NCBI RefSeq assembly: GCF_019969845.1
Contig: NZ_JAHXYR010000007.1
Coordinates: 186,001 to 250,000 of the forward strand
Reading direction: 5' to 3'
Length of the DNA: 64,000 bases
Source: Sphingobacterium sp. GVS05A
Lineage (GTDB): Bacteria; Bacteroidota; Bacteroidia; Sphingobacteriales; Sphingobacteriaceae
Shown: one piece after another, positions 40,748 to 49,538 of the stretch
How positions within the stretch are numbered: the stretch's first letter is position 1
Layout: every line of letters starts with the position of its first letter
Translations under genes and position numbers: made by a program
The notes under the pieces: generated by a model
Databases searched by the model: none
The model's input: only the letters and a program-made list of their open reading frames with translations
What the model was told of the DNA's origin: nothing

Positions 40748-43297
40748 CTATTTTACTTTTTTCTTGTTGGACGTTTGGGTACTATCTTGTGTTGGTAGTA
40801 CTGATGGTTTTAGATTCGTTGAATCCTGTTTAATAGTTTTTTTATCGGCCATGGGAGCAGTGTCCTTTTTTACTGGAGATTTAGCTGTTGTCGCTTCAGG
40901 TTTGGCTGTTTTAGCATTAGCCTTTGTCTTGTCTGTAATAACATCTACCCCAGATTTAGTATCGCTGGCCTTTTTTTGAGGGTTTCCCTTATCCTCTTTA
41001 GGCTTGGATTTCATTTTTCCATTGTCCTCGGTTTCCTTTTCTGTTGGAGCTGTAAAAGAAGACTTGGAAAGATCACGTTTCCTATTTAATAGATCATTTT
41101 TGGATTTAGGACGATCCTCAGGACGCCATGTAAAGTTTGGTAAAAATTCTTTGTCCGCTGTAACTTCAGCAATCGGATAGACTTTTCCATCGACTTTTCG
41201 GATAGAAACATATTCTTGAAGTTTATTGTTCTCCATCAGAATTTTGAAACGGCTGCTTCGGTCATGAACGAGTTCTGTCGTTACATTGGTTTTCTCATCG
41301 ATATTATAGAAGATATTTTCAGCATTCCCATCAACAAAGAGACGCTCCATACGGTTATTTGTAAAGAAACTGGTGATTTTTCGTCCTTTAATCTGATTGA
41401 ACTTTAATGAATCACTGGTAGCATTTACCATAAACGCATTTCCAACCAATAGGGAGTTATCCAGCTTCTGATTTTTCACCTGTAGGAATATCGTATCGCC
41501 CGATATCTGCGAATTCTCAGCCCACATCATCGGTTTTCCCATTAACCTAAACATCGAATCTTGCATGCCATAATACATCGAATCGGCAACGGCTTGTAGG
41601 TCGGATTTAAATAGCCGCGCATTATAGTAGGCTTTTAGAATCCTTGTTTTAGCCGTATCTTGGGATAGGGAATCTCTTCTTCCTTCTTGTGCATTTTTTA
41701 GCGCTGAGCCCATAATCTTATCTGATTCCCCGCCTTTAGGAATGATTGCTTTTTTACGTAAGACACTATCGGCTTTCAGGTTTCTCTCAATTTCGATGCG
41801 ATTTTGATCCCCCACTATTACCGGTTGTTTTTTTGGAATATTCTGCCTATTGGTTGTAACCGTATCCGGTAATTTCTTACCCACCTTGTCAAGGACTGGT
41901 TTTTTGATTTCCTTTTTGTGCAAGCTATCTATACCTTTCTTAAGACTATCTGCTGCTTGTTGTAGGGTATTGGTTGAATCTACATCCGCAGAAATAGAGT
42001 CTTTATCGCCATAATCGACCTCATTGTCTTCTTCGATGGCTCCCCCTTCACGGTTTAATTTAAAATCTCGGGCAATATAATCTCGACGGAAGATCATTTG
42101 GGAGAATAGGGTATCAGCAGTCATAAAGACAGAGTCCATTTCGGCGTTTTCCTTTAAATTTTCATCCTTGCCGATGATATTTTTATTTGCCGTTAAGCTC
42201 TTTTTAGAATCCTTATTGGCAACAATTTCAGCTTTATTGTTTTTTTCCTTGTCCTTTTGCTCTTCTTTTTCAGCTTTTTTTAATTCCTTAGCTTCTTTTT
42301 TCAGCTCTTTTTCGGACTTTTGCTGCATAGGCGAGAGGGATGAGACAGAATCTTTTTTGGTGGAATCTTTCTTCACCACCGAAACAACCAGAGGTTTATC
42401 GGTCATGGTGATGGATTCGTTTTTTCCATTATAGAGTCCATATCCACCATAAGCATAGAATTTATCCAGCGTATCTACAAAGACAACGTTTTTCACGGCC
42501 TTGCCGATGCCGACTTGTCTGTCATAGAAAAGGCTGTCTCCCTTGAGGAATTTAGTACCTTCGGTATATAGGTTGTTTTTTGAAAAATAAGCCTGACCAG
42601 TTGCCATATGATAACGGCCTTTTTCAGTATATAGATTTTCACCCTTGTTTCCTTTCATATTCGTAGGGCCATAGAAATCCGTTATGCGGGTGTTGCTATT
42701 GTATTTCATTGAGTCTGTATAGACTTTAACATTGGTTGATCGGACAACAACTTTTTGATTAAAATAGGATTCACCAGTATTTTCGAAATAAGTTGCGCGT
42801 TGACTGGTGATGGTGTCACTTCCGGAGAGAATACGTCCACCGCTATAATAGTTTCCAATTTTACTGCGCATGTTATAAACCAGATGGTCGGTGGTCAATA
42901 TTGATCCACTGGTACTGACCATACGGACAGCTCCAGTCAATGTGGCTAACTGCATGGCCGCTTCATAATGCAGTTTATTGGAAAATATCTGTGTGCCATC
43001 AGGTTGGGTGATGATTACATTTCCATAGGCTTCAAAGAATTGACGACCTAGTTTATCATTATGTAAATACCCACTGTCTGACGATAGGGTCGAACCAACA
43101 TGCTCATAAACCGGACGGTAGAAAACAACGTTACCGTTTTTTCCAGTAATAATATGCGACGAAGAAAGTAACTTTAATTCGTCCTGTTTCTGCGCTTGGA
43201 CCGTCAAGGCAGTTAAAATTAATACAATAAGGGTAAAAATGTATTGTCTCACAAGGGCAAAAATATGGATTTTAATTGCTACTTTATTGGATTTCAC
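40748..43297 (-). CDS. OstA-like (LptA/LptD N-terminal type) protein
   Basis: An 849-residue secreted protein (signal peptide around residues 16-35, LTVQA-Q). Repeated OstA/LptA-like beta-jellyroll segments cover about residues 40-300 (VFYRPVYEHVGSTLSSDSG, ITQPDGTQIFSNKLHYEA, RATYFENTGESYFNQ) and part of the second half. A very Lys/Glu-rich helical insert lies at about 310-375 and a Lys/Thr/Pro-rich tail at about 735-849. The family takes part in LPS transport across the periplasm. Unlike LptD there is no obvious barrel. It is divergent from tilS. Confidence 0.88.
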   Translation of the reverse strand: MKSNKVAIKIHIFALVRQYIFTLIVLILTALTVQAQKQDELKLLSSSHIITGKNGNVVFYRPVYEHVGSTLSSDSGYLHNDKLGRQFFEAYGNVIITQPDGTQIFSNKLHYEAAMQLATLTGAVRMVSTSGSILTTDHLVYNMRSKIGNYYSGGRILSGSDTITSQRATYFENTGESYFNQKVVVRSTNVKVYTDSMKYNSNTRITDFYGPTNMKGNKGENLYTEKGRYHMATGQAYFSKNNLYTEGTKFLKGDSLFYDRQVGIGKAVKNVVFVDTLDKFYAYGGYGLYNGKNESITMTDKPLVVSVVKKDSTKKDSVSSLSPMQQKSEKELKKEAKELKKAEKEEQKDKEKNNKAEIVANKDSKKSLTANKNIIGKDENLKENAEMDSVFMTADTLFSQMIFRRDYIARDFKLNREGGAIEEDNEVDYGDKDSISADVDSTNTLQQAADSLKKGIDSLHKKEIKKPVLDKVGKKLPDTVTTNRQNIPKKQPVIVGDQNRIEIERNLKADSVLRKKAIIPKGGESDKIMGSALKNAQEGRRDSLSQDTAKTRILKAYYNARLFKSDLQAVADSMYYGMQDSMFRLMGKPMMWAENSQISGDTIFLQVKNQKLDNSLLVGNAFMVNATSDSLKFNQIKGRKITSFFTNNRMERLFVDGNAENIFYNIDEKTNVTTELVHDRSSRFKILMENNKLQEYVSIRKVDGKVYPIAEVTADKEFLPNFTWRPEDRPKSKNDLLNRKRDLSKSSFTAPTEKETEDNGKMKSKPKEDKGNPQKKASDTKSGVDVITDKTKANAKTAKPEATTAKSPVKKDTAPMADKKTIKQDSTNLKPSVLPTQDSTQTSNKKKVK

Positions 43298-43339
43298 AAA
43301 TTTTAAGATGTGAATTTATTATTCGGGCAAAATATACCG

Positions 43340-43347
43340 TAACTTTG
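43340..43347 (+). promoter_or_regulatory. -7 element adjacent to the tilS start
   Basis: TAACTTTG ends only four bases before the tilS ATG at 43352, which would put the transcription start at or on the first codon. Confidence 0.5.
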
Positions 43348-43351
43348 TTAT

Positions 43352-44683
43352 ATGAATGTGCTGGAAAGATTAAAGGGATATATTGAAAAGGAGCATTTAA
43401 TGATGCCTCATGACAAAATATTGCTTACAGTAAGTGGTGGGAAAGATTCGATGTTGATGGCACATTTATTCGCAAAAGCGGGTTTTAGGATCGCCATTGC
43501 ACACTGTAACTTTCAATTGCGCGGGGAGGACTCTGAACTGGATGAAGCGTTGGTTAGAAAGTTTGCTTGTTATAATGGAATTCCAATATTTGTCAATCAA
43601 TTTGATACCAAGACCTATGCCAAGGAAAACCAGATTTCTATCCAGATGGCCGCACGTGAACTCCGTTATACCTGGTTTGAGCAGCTTCGGGAGGAACTTC
43701 AGTTTGACCGAATTGCTGTTGCCCAGCACCTCAATGATCACATTGAAACCGTACTGTTAAATCTTTCACGTGGAACTGGACTACAAGGTCTTCAGGGAAT
43801 TTTGCCCTTAAGAGATCGTATCATTCGACCGCTGTTATTTCTCAAAGCAAGTGAAATTGAATATTACGTTCAGGAATATGCTATTGCTTATCGGGATGAT
43901 CAATCTAATTTTTCGACAAAGTATGCTCGTAATAAAATACGAATAGATATTATTCCTCATTTCAAAAAACTACAACCTGATTTTGAACAGATTTTTGAAC
44001 AGAATATTACACACTTTAAGGAATCATATCTCTTGTTACAACAATTTGTCGAACCCATTCGTAACAAACTTTTTCAGACAACGGGCGATGGTTGGGTCGT
44101 GCGTAAGGAAGACCTGGAAGAATATTTAGATAATTTACCGTTATTATACGAATTGTTCTCTGGTTTTAATTTTTCAAAAGCAGTGTTAAGTGATTTGCAA
44201 CAGGCTTGGACCAAGGAATCAGGTCGTATTTTTCAATCGGATTGTTACAATATGCTTTTGGATAGAAATGAACTCTTTATCAGAGAAAAGGAATTTATAT
44301 CTTCGGACGAAGCAATAATTACCTCGGAAACATCAACTGTGGAGTGGAAGCAGTATTGTTTCCATGCGGGGATATCTACTGAGCTTACCATCTCCAACAA
44401 TAAAGAGATCGCAAAACTCGATTACGATTTGCTTGTCTTTCCCTTAACGATTCGTTCGTGGAAGATCGGGGATAGTTTTTACCCTTTAGGTATGGAAGGT
44501 CGGAAAAAACTGAGCGATTTTTTCATCAATAAAAAAATCAGCTTATTCGAAAAGGAAAATATTCCCATTGTAGTGAATGGTAATGGCGATATCCTTTGGC
44601 TAGCCAATTATCGTATGGATAATCGTTATAAGATTACCAGCAATACAAAAAAAGTCCTTACTTTAGTCTGTAAATGTGATTAA
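43352..44683 (+). CDS. tilS: tRNA(Ile)-lysidine synthase
   Basis: ATP-dependent enzyme that converts C34 to lysidine in tRNA-Ile(CAU), switching it to AUA decoding. The PP-loop is LTVSGGKDSMLMAHLF; HCNFQLRGEDSELDE and VAQHLNDHIETVLLNLSRG follow, the latter the family-specific H-x-x-D-x-x-E-T motif. The C-terminal TilS domain is present (443 residues in all). A TAnnTTTG element immediately precedes the ATG. It starts a same-strand group that continues to recF. Confidence 0.95.
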   Translation: MNVLERLKGYIEKEHLMMPHDKILLTVSGGKDSMLMAHLFAKAGFRIAIAHCNFQLRGEDSELDEALVRKFACYNGIPIFVNQFDTKTYAKENQISIQMAARELRYTWFEQLREELQFDRIAVAQHLNDHIETVLLNLSRGTGLQGLQGILPLRDRIIRPLLFLKASEIEYYVQEYAIAYRDDQSNFSTKYARNKIRIDIIPHFKKLQPDFEQIFEQNITHFKESYLLLQQFVEPIRNKLFQTTGDGWVVRKEDLEEYLDNLPLLYELFSGFNFSKAVLSDLQQAWTKESGRIFQSDCYNMLLDRNELFIREKEFISSDEAIITSETSTVEWKQYCFHAGISTELTISNNKEIAKLDYDLLVFPLTIRSWKIGDSFYPLGMEGRKKLSDFFINKKISLFEKENIPIVVNGNGDILWLANYRMDNRYKITSNTKKVLTLVCKCD

Positions 44684-44718
44684 GGCTTAAGTCTACTAGC
44701 TCAATACTAATAAAAGAA

Positions 44719-45213
44719 ATGAAAGAAGGTGTACTCTATTCGGAAAATCAATATTTAGGACGTGACCGTGTTTGGATAAGCGTGCGTTTGGTACTTGTGC
44801 TATTCTGCTTTACGGCATTTTATCTAAACTTGGATCATTTGATCTCCAGTCAATTGTTTTTCATTGTCGGAGTTGGGATTATTATTACATCTATTGTGAT
44901 GATGTATATGGTCTTGTTTCGCATTGAGGTATTTCAGGATCATATCTTGATCAGCGGTCTTTGGTCGACGCGAGTTGTGAAAATTGATCTGGCCTCCATT
45001 TCGAAGGTTGAAAAGGCTCCTTATAGTACATTCTTTTTTAATAATCCTGTTTATAATCTACATACCAAAGGAAAGATTAAGTTTTTTGCGGGTGGAAAAA
45101 ATGCTGTATATCTAACAGATAAAGATGGATTAACTTATGTGTTGGGAACCCAACGGCATGAAGAGCTGTTCCGCACGATCATGGAGACAAAAGGGAAATT
45201 GGGAAAGTCTTAA
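44719..45213 (+). CDS. PH-domain-like membrane protein
   Basis: A 164-residue protein with two N-terminal hydrophobic helices (about 19-38 and 45-68) followed by a cytoplasmic beta-rich domain (VFQDHILISGLWSTRVVKIDLASISKVEK) like the bacterial PH domain (bPH) of YdbS/DUF304-type proteins. Lipid binding is not shown. It follows tilS by 35 bases and may be in the same operon. Confidence 0.75.
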   Translation: MKEGVLYSENQYLGRDRVWISVRLVLVLFCFTAFYLNLDHLISSQLFFIVGVGIIITSIVMMYMVLFRIEVFQDHILISGLWSTRVVKIDLASISKVEKAPYSTFFFNNPVYNLHTKGKIKFFAGGKNAVYLTDKDGLTYVLGTQRHEELFRTIMETKGKLGKS

Positions 45214-45301
45214 AATTTGTTAATATTTCTTATCTGACAATTTAAAGACAACAGTTTATGGAGTTATTGGTTAAATTTGAGAAAATAGCAACGAATTAAC
45301 T

Positions 45302-45622
45302 ATGGCATTTTTAAAATTTATACTTATTACAGTCGCTGTTTACTTTGTAGTAAGATTCTTATTCAAATTATTTTTACCGTTTGCGATGCGTAAAGCAGCT
45401 GAAAAGTTGATGAAAAAAGCGCAGGAACAGGGGGGAGCATATAGCGGTCAGGGACAAGGTGGTACTTTCTATTACGAATTTACTGGTCAAGGGCAGCAAG
45501 AAAATAAAAGATCTCAACCTGAGGGTAAAATTCAGGTTGACTATATTCCACCGAAGGAAACTCCAGAGCGTAAGGGGACACAAACAGCTGGTGAGTTTGT
45601 CGATTTTGAGGAAATAAAATAA
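45302..45622 (+). CDS. DUF4834 family protein
   Basis: A 106-residue protein with one N-terminal hydrophobic helix (residues 5-25) and a basic AMRKAAEKLMKKAQ segment, then a glycine/glutamine-rich low-complexity middle (GGAYSGQGQGGTFYYEF) and a C-terminal GKIQVDYIPP...GEFVDFEEIK motif. The latter recurs in DUF4834 of Bacteroidota. It lies just upstream of recF, a conserved arrangement in this phylum as I recall. Function unknown. Confidence 0.8.
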   Translation: MAFLKFILITVAVYFVVRFLFKLFLPFAMRKAAEKLMKKAQEQGGAYSGQGQGGTFYYEFTGQGQQENKRSQPEGKIQVDYIPPKETPERKGTQTAGEFVDFEEIK

Positions 45623-45643
45623 TTTTTAGCGATCCAAATAGCG

Positions 45644-45651
45644 TATATTTG
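45644..45651 (+). promoter_or_regulatory. -7 element adjacent to the recF start
   Basis: TATATTTG ends five bases before the recF ATG at 45657. It suggests that recF has its own promoter and little or no leader. Confidence 0.45.
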
Positions 45652-45656
45652 TTGCT

Positions 45657-46760
45657 ATGTGGCTCAAGCAACTTTCTGTTCTAAATTTCAAGAATTACTC
45701 AGAATCTTCTTTGGAATTTCTCCCTGAAGTAAATGCTTTTACAGGGAATAATGGTGTTGGTAAAACCAATCTATTGGATGCGATCCACTACTTATCACTT
45801 TGTAAGAGCTATTTTAATCCTATTGATTCGCAACATATCAAATCCGGTAATGATTGGTTTATGGTGCAGGGAGAATTTGATAAGGAATCGAATAGTGATG
45901 TTATTTCCTGCAGCCTAAAAAAGAATCAAAAAAAGCAGTTTAAAAAAAATAAAAAAGATTATCCGCGATTGGCTGATCATATCGGGCTTTTCCCTTTGGT
46001 CATGATATCGCCCAATGATAGTGTAATCGTTACAGATGGCAGCGAAGAACGCCGAAAGTTTGTGGATAATGTGATTTCACAAACTGACAATAAATACCTC
46101 GATACCTTAATTATCTACAATAAGTTTCTGACCCAAAGAAATAGCGTGCTGAAGCAAGCCCGTCAGACCAATATCTTGGATCTAGGCTTAATCGAAATTC
46201 TTAACTTTCAACTGGAGGAAGTCGGCAATATTATCTTTGAAAAGAGAAGATCATTTATGGCAGAGTTCCAACCAGAATTTGATCGACACTATCAATTCCT
46301 GACCGAAGATGCCGAATCTGTCCAACTACAGTATGAATCTCCTTTAATGTTAGATTCTTTCTTAAATATTTTGGAGAAGAACCTTGAGCGTGATCGTATT
46401 CTAGAACGCACTAGTCAGGGAATTCATAAGGATGATCTGATATTTACTATTCATGGTGGAATGCCGCTGAAAAAGTTTGGTTCACAGGGCCAACAAAAAT
46501 CATTTCTCATTGCTTTAAAACTTGCTCAATATTCTTATCTACAAGATAAAAAGGGATTCAAACCTTTACTGCTCCTGGATGATATTTTTGATAAGCTCGA
46601 CGATCGTCGTACCCATAAATTAATGCAGATGGTCTCAGAGGATGATTTTGGGCAAATTTTTCTAACGGATACAGATTCGAAAAGAATTCAACGAATCTTT
46701 GACGAAATCAACCGCCCTGTTCGTATATTTGGTATCGAAGGAGGACAAGTGAATGTATAA
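45657..46760 (+). CDS. recF: DNA replication and repair protein RecF
   Basis: SMC-like ATPase that helps load RecA at gapped DNA. Walker A is GNNGVGKTNLLDAI (about residues 30-43), the signature is FGSQGQQKSFLIALKLA and Walker B is LLLLDDIFDKLD. Length of 367 residues is normal. Its 3' end overlaps the next gene (DUF721/DciA) by 8 bases, so the two are translationally coupled. It lies 1.6 kb from the predicted replication origin. Confidence 0.96.
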   Translation: MWLKQLSVLNFKNYSESSLEFLPEVNAFTGNNGVGKTNLLDAIHYLSLCKSYFNPIDSQHIKSGNDWFMVQGEFDKESNSDVISCSLKKNQKKQFKKNKKDYPRLADHIGLFPLVMISPNDSVIVTDGSEERRKFVDNVISQTDNKYLDTLIIYNKFLTQRNSVLKQARQTNILDLGLIEILNFQLEEVGNIIFEKRRSFMAEFQPEFDRHYQFLTEDAESVQLQYESPLMLDSFLNILEKNLERDRILERTSQGIHKDDLIFTIHGGMPLKKFGSQGQQKSFLIALKLAQYSYLQDKKGFKPLLLLDDIFDKLDDRRTHKLMQMVSEDDFGQIFLTDTDSKRIQRIFDEINRPVRIFGIEGGQVNV

Positions 46761-47082
46761 GAAGCAACCAACGAAAAAGAGCCTAGAATTTATTCGGTCA
46801 AGTGATGATATGACCATTAAGCAGGGGGTAGAACGCCTCCTTGAAGCTTACAAGCTGCGTCGAAAATTTGATGAGACTTCAATCGCCTCGGTATGGCCTC
46901 AGTTGATTGGTAAAGCAATTGCCAACCGTACGCAACAGCTTTATGTGCGAGACAAAAAGTTATTTGTGCGTGTGGAGTCTGCTGTCATTAAAAACGAACT
47001 GGCATTAATGCGTCGGCAAATCCTCGGAAGGGTAAACGAGTATGTAGGACACGTCATAATAGAAGAAGTCGTGATCTTATAG
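46753..47082 (+). CDS. DUF721/DciA-type protein (candidate helicase loader)
   Basis: A 109-residue DUF721 protein. The conserved core (VWPQLIGKAIANRTQQLYVRDKKLFVRVESAVIKNELALMRRQIL) matches the KH-like fold of DciA, the ancestral loader of replicative helicase DnaB. Coupling with recF and proximity to the DnaA-box cluster fit a replication role. DciA function in this phylum is inferred by homology. Confidence 0.85.
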   Translation: MYKKQPTKKSLEFIRSSDDMTIKQGVERLLEAYKLRRKFDETSIASVWPQLIGKAIANRTQQLYVRDKKLFVRVESAVIKNELALMRRQILGRVNEYVGHVIIEEVVIL

Positions 47083-47097
47083 TTTGCTTTCGTAGGT

Positions 47098-47661
47098 ATG
47101 TTTAATCAATTGTTTGAAAACCTATTTCCTCTTTCCAAAGCCGCTCAGGAAAAATTGTTCGCAAGTTTTGAACAAATTGAACTCAAAAGAGGAGATTATC
47201 TGATCAAAGAAGGGGACTATTCTTCCAATTTATTTGTTATCGAATCCGGATTGATTCGACAATTCGCATGGAGTAAAAAAGGAGAATTTACACAGTGGAT
47301 CGGTACTGCCAATCATTTCGTTACAGATCTCTCTTCTTTTATTTTTGATACCCCTTCTAAATGGAATTTTCAATGCATCACTGACTGTCATTTGTACCGT
47401 TTGTCAAAATCAGATTACCAAAGGATGGAATCTGAGGTTATTGAATGGAATAAATTTGAAAAGGCATTTTTAGCAAAATGTTTCGGTGCGATGGAGCAAC
47501 GAATTTCTGATTTTATTTGTTTGACGGCAGAAGAGCGTTATCAACAGTATTTTGGGCAACATAAATCCCTATTCCATCAAGTACCACTTCAATATATTGC
47601 CTCAGTCTTGGGTATGAGCCCCGAAACACTTAGTCGTATCCGCGCAAAAATGAGTTCTTGA
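47098..47661 (+). CDS. Crp/Fnr-family transcriptional regulator
   Basis: A 187-residue cyclic-nucleotide-binding-fold regulator. The jellyroll (YLIKEGDYSSNLFVIESGLIRQF, FVTDLSSFIF) is followed by helix C and a small C-terminal HTH (LQYIASVLGMSPETLSRIRAKM). The usual phosphate-binding cassette residues for cAMP (RGE...RS) are not evident, so a different or no effector is likely, as in many Bacteroidota members. It follows the DciA-type gene by 15 bases. Confidence 0.85.
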   Translation: MFNQLFENLFPLSKAAQEKLFASFEQIELKRGDYLIKEGDYSSNLFVIESGLIRQFAWSKKGEFTQWIGTANHFVTDLSSFIFDTPSKWNFQCITDCHLYRLSKSDYQRMESEVIEWNKFEKAFLAKCFGAMEQRISDFICLTAEERYQQYFGQHKSLFHQVPLQYIASVLGMSPETLSRIRAKMSS

Positions 47662-47914
47662 CAAAAGTCAAGCGCTGTCTCCATTTCTTATCCTAGTTTT
47701 GTTTTATCTCCAATAGTAAATGAGGGGTCGATACTTTGAATTGGGCTAAGGCTTCTGTGTAATAAGGTATTCAATCTGAAAATGCTTTGTGCAAACTTGT
47801 TTTCTGGAGCAATCGTCGGCCCAATGAATCCATCATGGGGTATAGCAACCGATAAGGGCTATTTGGGTAAGCATGTGGGCTTCACTTTGCAGGGATATAA
47901 ATAATATTGAAACA

Positions 47915-48349
47915 ATGAAAAAAATTGAGACAAGTATCATAATTAAAGCGACAATTGAGCAAGTATGGCAAGTATTGACAGATTTCAAAACTTATCCAGA
48001 GTGGAGTCCAACGATTAAAAGCTTTGAAAAGGAACCTGTATTGGGACAACGCTGTTCAGTCATGTTGGTACAACCTGATGGTTTTAAAATAAAGATGAAC
48101 CCACGCTTTTTACGTATTGACTCTAACCGCGAGCTACGTTGGAAAGGTAAACTATTTGTTCCGGGAATCTTTGATGGTGAGCATTATTTTATATTGAAAC
48201 AGATGGAGGAGGGGCAGATTCGACTCATTCAGGGTGAGCTGTTTTCTGGTTTATTAATCCCATTCTGCGGAAAGTTATTGTTGACAACGAGGCAAGGATT
48301 TGAACTTTTTAACGCGGCATTGAAGCTACGTGTGGAGTCTAGTTGTTAA
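47915..48349 (+). CDS. SRPBCC (polyketide cyclase/START-like) protein
   Basis: A 144-residue protein of the SRPBCC superfamily, with VWQVLTDFKTYPEWSPTIKSFEKEP at the front and the C-terminal long helix expected of this ligand-binding fold. The ATG at 47915 is preferred. Ligand and role are unknown. It is the last gene before the DnaA-box region. Confidence 0.85.
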   Translation: MKKIETSIIIKATIEQVWQVLTDFKTYPEWSPTIKSFEKEPVLGQRCSVMLVQPDGFKIKMNPRFLRIDSNRELRWKGKLFVPGIFDGEHYFILKQMEEGQIRLIQGELFSGLLIPFCGKLLLTTRQGFELFNAALKLRVESSC

Positions 48350-48380
48350 CTTTCAACATTATTATGTGAATTTGGATCTG

Positions 48381-48652
48381 TTATACACATCGTATTTCGA
48401 TGCCGAAGAGTGTTTAAGCTTGTTATAAACATTTTTGTGTTGATAACCCCTTAGTTTTACACATTTTTCGGTATTTTCTAGATTTGCTTATTTAGCTTAT
48501 TCACATTTAGTTGTTGATAAGTGCATGGTTATACACATTTTGGATCAATAGCTATAGGTGCGTGTTCCACTTATTAACATTTTGAGTGTTAATAAGTGGT
48601 TGTTTTTGTGGATAAGTGGGTATTGAAGTATCGGAAGTAGATCTTATGCACA
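48381..48652. other. Candidate chromosomal replication origin (oriC), DnaA-box cluster
   Basis: Five exact TTATNCACA boxes lie in about 270 bp without a gene: 48381 (+, TTATACACA), 48497 (+, TTATTCACA), 48529 (+, TTATACACA), 48607 (-, TTATCCACA), 48644 (+, TTATGCACA). One-mismatch versions sit at 48423, 48438 (-), 48455, 48512 (-), 48571 and 48587 (-). The pair at 48571/48587 forms a 13-bp inverted repeat, CCACTTATTAACA...TGTTAATAAGTGG. AT-rich DNA surrounds them. recF and a DciA-type gene are within 2.7 kb. The nearby genes point toward the site, so strand bias alone gives no support. The call rests on box density. Confidence 0.7.
48567..48599. repeat. 13-bp inverted repeat inside the origin candidate
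   Basis: CCACTTATTAACA (48567-48579) and its exact reverse complement (48587-48599) flank TTTTGAG. Each arm contains a degenerate DnaA box; it could form a hairpin or bind a dimer. Confidence 0.7.
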
Positions 48653-48749
48653 AAATACCAACAATCTAATCTAGGCTGATCTTTGTTGGTTTGTTAAGAT
48701 GTTTGTTGAAATGTTAAATAGTCCTGCGCTATTTGGAGAATACTAAATA

Positions 48750-49370
48750 CTATAAGTATTGTTCCAAATCACCTTTTCCTTCACGAATGACATCAAAAGT
48801 TCCCTCCGTCAGGTCTACTACTGTTGAAGCGACATTGTCCCCATAACCTCCGTCAATAACGGCATCCACGAGATCTTGGTATTTCTCATAGATCAATTCG
48901 GGATCCGTAGAGTATTCGATAATTTCGTCTTCATCGTGGATGGAAGTAGTCACAATCGGATTGCCTAATTGTTTAACAATTTCCCGAACGATGTTATTGT
49001 CTGGTACACGAATACCCACAGTCTTCTTCTTCGAGCTTAATAATTTGGGAACTTTGGTGGTAGCGTTAAAGATAAATGTAAAAGGGCCGGGTAATGCCTT
49101 CTTAAGGACACGGAAGACGGCGGTGTCGAAAGATTTGGTATATTGTGAAATATCAGTTAGGTCGTAACAGATAAAAGAGAGATTGGCTTTATCAGGTTTT
49201 AAGCCTCTGATCTCACAAACACGTTCAATTGCCTTTTGTTGTGTAATATCACAGCCTATACCGTAAACGGTATCTGTAGGGTAAATGATTACACCGCCAC
49301 GTCTAAGGATGTCAACGGCCTGCGCGATGGCTTTTGGATTGGGATTGTCGTTATATATTTTGATGAGCAT
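48750..49370 (-). CDS. Sua5/YciO/YrdC family protein (YciO-type)
   Basis: A 206-residue protein of the Sua5/YciO/YrdC family, members of which make threonylcarbamoyl-AMP for tRNA t6A or have unknown roles. GGVIIYPTDTVYGIGCDIT, ALPGPFTFIFNAT and VGIRVPDNNIVREIVKQLGNPIVTTS fit, and SIHDEDEIIEYSTDPELI is more like the YciO branch than TsaC. Whether it makes t6A is uncertain. It lies between the origin candidate and asnS on the minus strand. Confidence 0.85.
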   Translation of the reverse strand: MLIKIYNDNPNPKAIAQAVDILRRGGVIIYPTDTVYGIGCDITQQKAIERVCEIRGLKPDKANLSFICYDLTDISQYTKSFDTAVFRVLKKALPGPFTFIFNATTKVPKLLSSKKKTVGIRVPDNNIVREIVKQLGNPIVTTSIHDEDEIIEYSTDPELIYEKYQDLVDAVIDGGYGDNVASTVVDLTEGTFDVIREGKGDLEQYL

Positions 49371-49492
49371 ATCTAGTCTGGTAAATATTTATAATGGCGT
49401 AGGGTGATTTTAGTTTTTAATCTGCTCCCTTTCCGAACAAGAAGCGGATGATGTCAACGCTTCAAAACTATTCTTCCGATACGTATATATTA

Positions 49493-49537
49493 AAAGAACA
49501 ACAGCCAAAATATTTTGTTTTGGCTGTTGTTCTTTAT
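49493..49537 (-). terminator. Terminator of asnS
   Basis: AAAGAACAACAGCCAAAA (49493-49510) pairs with 49518-49535 across a seven-base loop, an 18-bp perfect stem starting two bases after the asnS stop on the minus strand. Confidence 0.75.
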
Positions 49538-49538
49538 A

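Noticed and set aside
47782..47904. 40-codon frame between the Crp-type and SRPBCC genes
   Set aside because: Protein-like at its C-terminus (NPSWGIATDKGYLGKHVG), but no ribosome site, family or promoter; too weak to call.
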